A DNA stretch of 40,539 nt from a virus: the IMG/VR virus record IMGVR_UViG_3300046513_000168, positions 1 to 40,539 of that record. One strand, 5' to 3'. Every line of letters starts with the position of its first letter. The stretch's first letter is position 1. Shown here piece by piece: positions 38,100 through 40,539 of the stretch. Under the pieces are notes generated by a model. It saw only the letters and a list, made by a program, of their open reading frames with translations, made no database searches and was not told where the DNA came from. The translations under genes were made by a program, and so were the position numbers.

Positions 38100-38227
38100 T
38101 GACTGGACTTGGAAACCTTCTGTATTTTCTTCTGATCTGGGCCGCTATTGGTGCGATCTTGAGCCTCGGAGGTGGAATTTGGCTGATTTATTGGCTTCTG
38201 ACCCACGTTTCGATGACGATCTCGTAG
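38099..38227 (+). CDS. Tiny membrane protein coupled to the primase/helicase gene
   Basis: 42 residues; ATG 38099 shares a base with the primase stop (TGATG). Almost entirely hydrophobic from residue 7 to 36 (LLYFLLIWAAIGAILSLGGG, then IWLIYWLL). It could be one long or two short membrane helices. Function unknown; small early-operon membrane proteins in phages may affect host membrane enzymes or superinfection (inference). Last gene before the strong terminator. Confidence 0.65.
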   Translation: MTGLGNLLYFLLIWAAIGAILSLGGGIWLIYWLLTHVSMTIS

Positions 38228-38330
38228 TCGTCAGGGTCAAAAATCGACGTCCTCCAGGGCGGTTCCGACCCTCAAGCGACGGAAAAACATAGGGTTTTGG
38301 GCCTGGTTCTGGCTCAAAATCGGGTAAAAT

Positions 38331-38353
38331 GGGCGCCTTCGGGCGCCCTTTTT
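38331..38353 (+). terminator. Strong rho-independent terminator with UUCG tetraloop
   Basis: GGGCGCC, loop TTCG, GGCGCCC, then five Ts. A 7-bp GC stem capped by the very stable UUCG loop. Ends the primase operon. Confidence 0.95.
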
Positions 38354-38359
38354 CGTGTT

Positions 38360-38376
38360 TGAGTTCTCAGAACTCA
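38360..38376. promoter_or_regulatory. 17-bp operator-like dyad, copy 2
   Basis: TGAGTTC TCA GAACTCA, a perfect 7+3+7 dyad. It lies 7 bases after the terminator's T-tract and upstream of the next operon. Matches the dyad at 35142-35158 in 13 of the 14 arm bases. Confidence 0.6.
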
Positions 38377-38379
38377 CGC

Positions 38380-38569
38380 GATTCTGGTCTGGATTCTGGT
38401 CCGCGGCTGGAAGTAGGAGTCCGGTCATCGAAACCGACCCGGAGCCATATGATAGCAGTCAGAAAAACGAAAAACTTCCCAGAGTTTCTCTGACCCTATT
38501 AGGGCCGAATAGTGTAATAAAATCAGATAATTACGTGGTACCCTTATGTGGTACTTCATGTAGTGACCC
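38380..38569. repeat. Short direct repeats in the non-coding region before the next operon
   Basis: GATTCTGGTC at 38380-38389 and 38392-38401 (12-bp period). AT-rich stretch at about 38508-38532. GTGGTAC at 38535-38541 and 38548-38554 (13-bp period, in a 13-bp unit matching 10 of 13), with a degenerate third unit around 38557-38569. The pattern is like iterons. Nothing in this 366-base gap (38354-38719) looks coding. Confidence 0.5.
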
Positions 38570-38660
38570 ATTAGATTGATGACAGTTGATCGACAGATCG
38601 ACGAGGCAAGTGGCCTTCGGGCCACGGGCTTGGGGCGGAGCTGTGTCTCCACTCCAAGTC

Positions 38661-38701
38661 TCCCCCACGGGGGAAGGTTCAACACTCTCCCCTGCGGGGG
38701 A
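38661..38701 (+). repeat. Two short GC-rich hairpins before the 249-residue protein gene
   Basis: TCCCCCACGGGGGA (38661-38674) and TCCCCTGCGGGGGA (38688-38701), 27 bp apart and ending 18 bases before the ATG. A third, GGCTCCCCCACGGGGGAGCC (39477-39496), follows the stop codon. None has a T-tract. Confidence 0.6.
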
Positions 38702-38719
38702 ACGGAAGGGAAAACGGAA

Positions 38720-39469
38720 ATGGCAACGGATACGGCAATCGAGACTGTCGCAACTGCAAAGGCCGCTGGTTATCAGGCAGCTACGGTTGCCGCTCGCATC
38801 GCGGATATGGATCTCGATGCAGCGGGCAACGCTGAGAAGGCAGCATGGAAGCGTTATCTGACGCTCGCCTTGCTCGCCATGGCCAAGAACGTCGATAAGA
38901 AGAAGCTTATCGAAGCGGTCTTCGGCAGGGGCGGCAAGCCTTCGAAGAACTTCCAGAACATGTGGTCGATTGCGGCGAACGCCCGCAACACGGTCCTTGG
39001 CAATCGCGACTGGGATGACATCCGGTCCATGGCCATCGACGACGCAGTGTCGAACGTGATCCTTTCCATCAACGCCCACATGTCGCAACTGGGGGTCTCG
39101 GGCAAGAACGACTATGCGTCGGTCTGCAACCTGTCGGTCTCCGAAGCGGCCCGCTTCTTTGAGCAAAAGGCAGCGGATAAGGCAGCGGCCGATGCTGCTG
39201 CGGCAGCGGAGAAGGCCGAGAAGGCCGAGACCGACAAGACGGCCGAGACTGAGGCGCAAGCCACAGCGACGGCAACGCCCGAACGCACTGCCGCTGAGGC
39301 AGCGATCGGCGCCCTTGCTGAGGCAGGGCAGGATGACTTGATGCAGGTCGCGGCCTTCATCGTCTCCAAGATCGAGGTCGAGAACATGATCCTGATGCGG
39401 GATGCATTGGAGAACATGATCGCCAATGCGGCCCGCACGATCAACGGCCCAGCCGCCAACGCGGCCTAA
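38720..39469 (+). CDS. Unknown phage protein with helical core and alanine/glutamate-rich linker
   Basis: 249 residues from ATG 38720, after a GGAAGGGAAAACGGAA leader. N-terminal half is a compact helical domain (AEKAAWKRYLTLALLAMAKN, then G-R-G-G-K-P-S-K-N-F-Q-N-M-W). A low-complexity stretch near residues 150-195 (AADAAAAAEKAEKAETDKTA) is followed by a helical C-terminal domain. The basic patch RGGKPSKNF could contact nucleic acid, but I recognise no family. It is alone between a strong terminator and a hairpin, bracketed by similar CCCCCACGGGGG palindromes, which suggests its transcript is separately controlled. Confidence 0.7.
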   Translation: MATDTAIETVATAKAAGYQAATVAARIADMDLDAAGNAEKAAWKRYLTLALLAMAKNVDKKKLIEAVFGRGGKPSKNFQNMWSIAANARNTVLGNRDWDDIRSMAIDDAVSNVILSINAHMSQLGVSGKNDYASVCNLSVSEAARFFEQKAADKAAADAAAAAEKAEKAETDKTAETEAQATATATPERTAAEAAIGALAEAGQDDLMQVAAFIVSKIEVENMILMRDALENMIANAARTINGPAANAA

Positions 39470-39476
39470 GCCTCCC

Positions 39477-39496
39477 GGCTCCCCCACGGGGGAGCC
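39477..39496 (+). repeat. GC-rich hairpin just after the 249-residue protein gene
   Basis: GGCTCCCCCACGGGGGAGCC, 9-bp stem. It starts 8 bases after the stop codon and shares its core with the hairpins upstream of the gene. No T-tract follows, so it is more likely an RNA-stability or processing element than a terminator. The rest of the 39470-39608 gap holds another weak hairpin (39512-39535) and a possible 20-codon leader frame (39550-39612) without a ribosome site. Confidence 0.6.
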
Positions 39497-39608
39497 TCCA
39501 CCCCCACGGAAGCGCGGCTCACACCCGAACCGCGCCTACACCTACAACCATGCGTCGCATATCGACGCGAGAGCCAAAACCTAAAAGCGCACAGGAAGGC
39601 GTTTGGAA

Positions 39609-40019
39609 ATGATCCGTGAAACGACGAACCCAAAGTACCACCAGCCCGCTCAACATTCGGGTCGGGTCCGGATGCTGCCTGACCGGCCAGCAGCTCAGAT
39701 CTATGATGGCGACTTCGTGAGCGCCGGATCGCGGTCCATGTCCAAGGGCCAGCCTCAAGAACCATTTCGCGATCGACTGCCTCATGAGGCTCCGAGCCGC
39801 GAACCTGAGCCGCGGGACAGGCCGCTCGGGTCGAGCATGTGGATCGTGGATCAGGCTCCCGATGCACCGCTCTGGCTCATTCGTGATCGAACCACACACG
39901 AGATTTTTGCTCGGGTTCGCGGCTCACTGCCGTGGATCGTGGACCAGATGAAGCTGCTCGCCGACCAGCTCGGCGGTCAGGTTTCAGAATTATACTACCA
40001 AAGGGCGAGGGACATCTGA
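39609..40019 (+). CDS. Unknown small phage protein
   Basis: 136 residues from ATG 39609, with AGGAAGG about 10 bases upstream. The first 75 residues are extended and rich in proline, arginine and charged residues. Residues about 77-136 look folded, with WIVDQAPDAPLWLIRDRTTH and a helix PWIVDQMKLLADQLGGQVSE. No family recognised. Its stop shares a base with the next start (TGATG), so it heads a tightly packed operon of small genes. Confidence 0.65.
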   Translation: MIRETTNPKYHQPAQHSGRVRMLPDRPAAQIYDGDFVSAGSRSMSKGQPQEPFRDRLPHEAPSREPEPRDRPLGSSMWIVDQAPDAPLWLIRDRTTHEIFARVRGSLPWIVDQMKLLADQLGGQVSELYYQRARDI

Positions 40020-40240
40020 TGTTTTTGAATACATACCAGCATGGGTACCAGGATGCCATTCGCGGCAATGGCCCATTCTATTTAGAACCGAGTGACGGGT
40101 ACCAGCAGGGTTATGATGCTGGTACTCGCTACCGTGCGACCGATCGCATGATGCAGCTCATCGCTCTCGGTGCGCTGGCCATCACCATGGGTGGCGTGCT
40201 CACCACGTGGATCGCCCAGGGCGTGGCGGTGGCTGTATGA
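40019..40240 (+). CDS. Small protein with C-terminal membrane segment
   Basis: 73 residues, ATG 40019 overlapping the preceding stop. Residues 1-45 contain a repeated Y-x-x-G-Y motif (YQHGYQDAI, GYQQGYDAGTRY); residues about 50-72 are one membrane segment (MQLIALGALAITMGGVLTTW). Function unknown. Similar small G-Y-x-x-G proteins exist in other phages by my recollection but have no assigned role. Confidence 0.65.
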   Translation: MFLNTYQHGYQDAIRGNGPFYLEPSDGYQQGYDAGTRYRATDRMMQLIALGALAITMGGVLTTWIAQGVAVAV

Positions 40241-40437
40241 CAGAGTTCTGGTATCTGGACTCTGAGGGCCGGATGCTCGGCTCATTGCAGGCATTCTCGT
40301 TTCGCGATGCCCATGCATGGCTCAGCCTGCAGGGCATTGCCTACGACAAGGTAACGAAATTCAAGCCTCGGGTCCGCAAGGGCCGCGAGCGTCGGATCGA
40401 AAAGCGTACTCGTCGGTACGGGGAGCTGGCACTGTGA
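40237..40437 (+). CDS. Unknown small basic protein
   Basis: 66 residues, ATG 40237 overlapping the previous stop as ATGA. Starts TEFWYLDSEGRMLGSLQAFS and ends in a strongly basic stretch (PRVRKGRERRIEKRTRRYGE), which could bind nucleic acid. No family recognised. Confidence 0.6.
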   Translation: MTEFWYLDSEGRMLGSLQAFSFRDAHAWLSLQGIAYDKVTKFKPRVRKGRERRIEKRTRRYGELAL

Positions 40438-40539
40438 AACTATACGCAATTGTGAGGGATGGCTTTCCGGCTGGTCTTAGAACCAGCCGCGAGCTATCGG
40501 ACCTGAACCGGAGCCGCGAGGTTGCGGTGGAGATCCGGG
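40434..40539 (+). CDS. Partial gene, possibly related to peptidyl-tRNA hydrolase 2
   Basis: 35 codons from GTG 40434 (GTGA overlap), cut by the window end. Begins V-K-L-Y-A-I-V-R-D-G-F-P-A-G-L. The K-x-Y-x-x-V-R-x-x-x-P-x-G-L pattern resembles the start of the PTH2 family, which releases stalled peptidyl-tRNA. With so few residues this is only a suggestion. Confidence 0.35.
   Translation, partial: MKLYAIVRDGFPAGLRTSRELSDLNRSREVAVEIR

Noticed and set aside
38491-38520. Promoter CTGACC-N19-TAATAA before the 249-residue protein gene
   Set aside because: Spacer too long and -35 weak; not supportable by eye.
38425-38685. 86-codon minus-strand frame in the gap before the 249-residue protein gene
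   Set aside because: No ribosome site, covers the repeat region, and its sequence has no domain pattern.

Overview
This window is a stretch of a tailed double-stranded DNA phage or prophage with a long, non-contractile (lambda-like siphovirus) tail. The host is most likely an alphaproteobacterium, probably of the Rhizobiales. Reasons: the DNA is moderately GC-rich with strong use of CTC and GAG codons; several small proteins resemble families I know from rhizobial phages (inference from memory, not a search); and one promoter region carries a CtrA-like TTAA-N7-TTAA site. No integrase or lysogeny repressor is visible, so lifestyle is open. Both ends cut through genes, so this is part of a larger genome.

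Layout. (1) 1-1320, plus strand: the C-terminal part of a class I ribonucleotide reductase large subunit, ending in a two-way terminator. (2) 1333-35050, almost entirely minus strand, read right to left: TerL, portal, an Ig-like virion protein, a collagen-like protein, three tail-fibre proteins and a likely fibre chaperone, prohead protease/scaffold, decoration protein, major capsid protein, head-tail connector proteins, tail terminator, tail tube, tail chaperones G and G-T, tape measure, gpM, gpL, NlpC/P60 peptidase, JAMM peptidase, gpI, a metallophosphoesterase, gpJ, three paralogous small tip proteins, two tail-tip accessory proteins, a tiny ribbon-helix-helix protein, and lysis genes (coiled-coil membrane protein, holin-like, SAR endolysin, Rz/Rz1). 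(3) 35225-40539, plus strand: a coiled-coil protein (possible small terminase), a prim-pol/SF3 helicase, a tiny membrane protein, a strong terminator, a repeat-rich intergenic region, and a string of small unknown genes, the last one cut by the window end.

The virion genes follow lambda order from the tail chaperones to gpJ, with changes. The tail-fibre cassette sits between portal and protease. Lambda gpK is split into two genes in swapped order. A metallophosphoesterase lies between gpI and gpJ. Moron-like genes break the late operon at two places: an Arc-like regulator on the opposite strand at 20.9 kb, and a regulator plus secreted-protein pair at 12.4-13.8 kb. Most neighbours in the operon overlap by 1-20 bases, which suggests translational coupling.

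The strongest new observations are: a complete programmed -1 frameshift signal (T TTT TTC, a 7-base spacer and a 7-bp stem) making the tail chaperone G-T fusion; a 17-bp dyad that recurs in two intergenic regions and may be a phage operator; a 53-residue ribbon-helix-helix gene beside paired 21-bp repeats at the head of the lysis operon; two start-codon hairpins of the same design; and the moron island with an orphan terminator and a CtrA-like site. No tRNA, CRISPR array or insertion sequence was seen.
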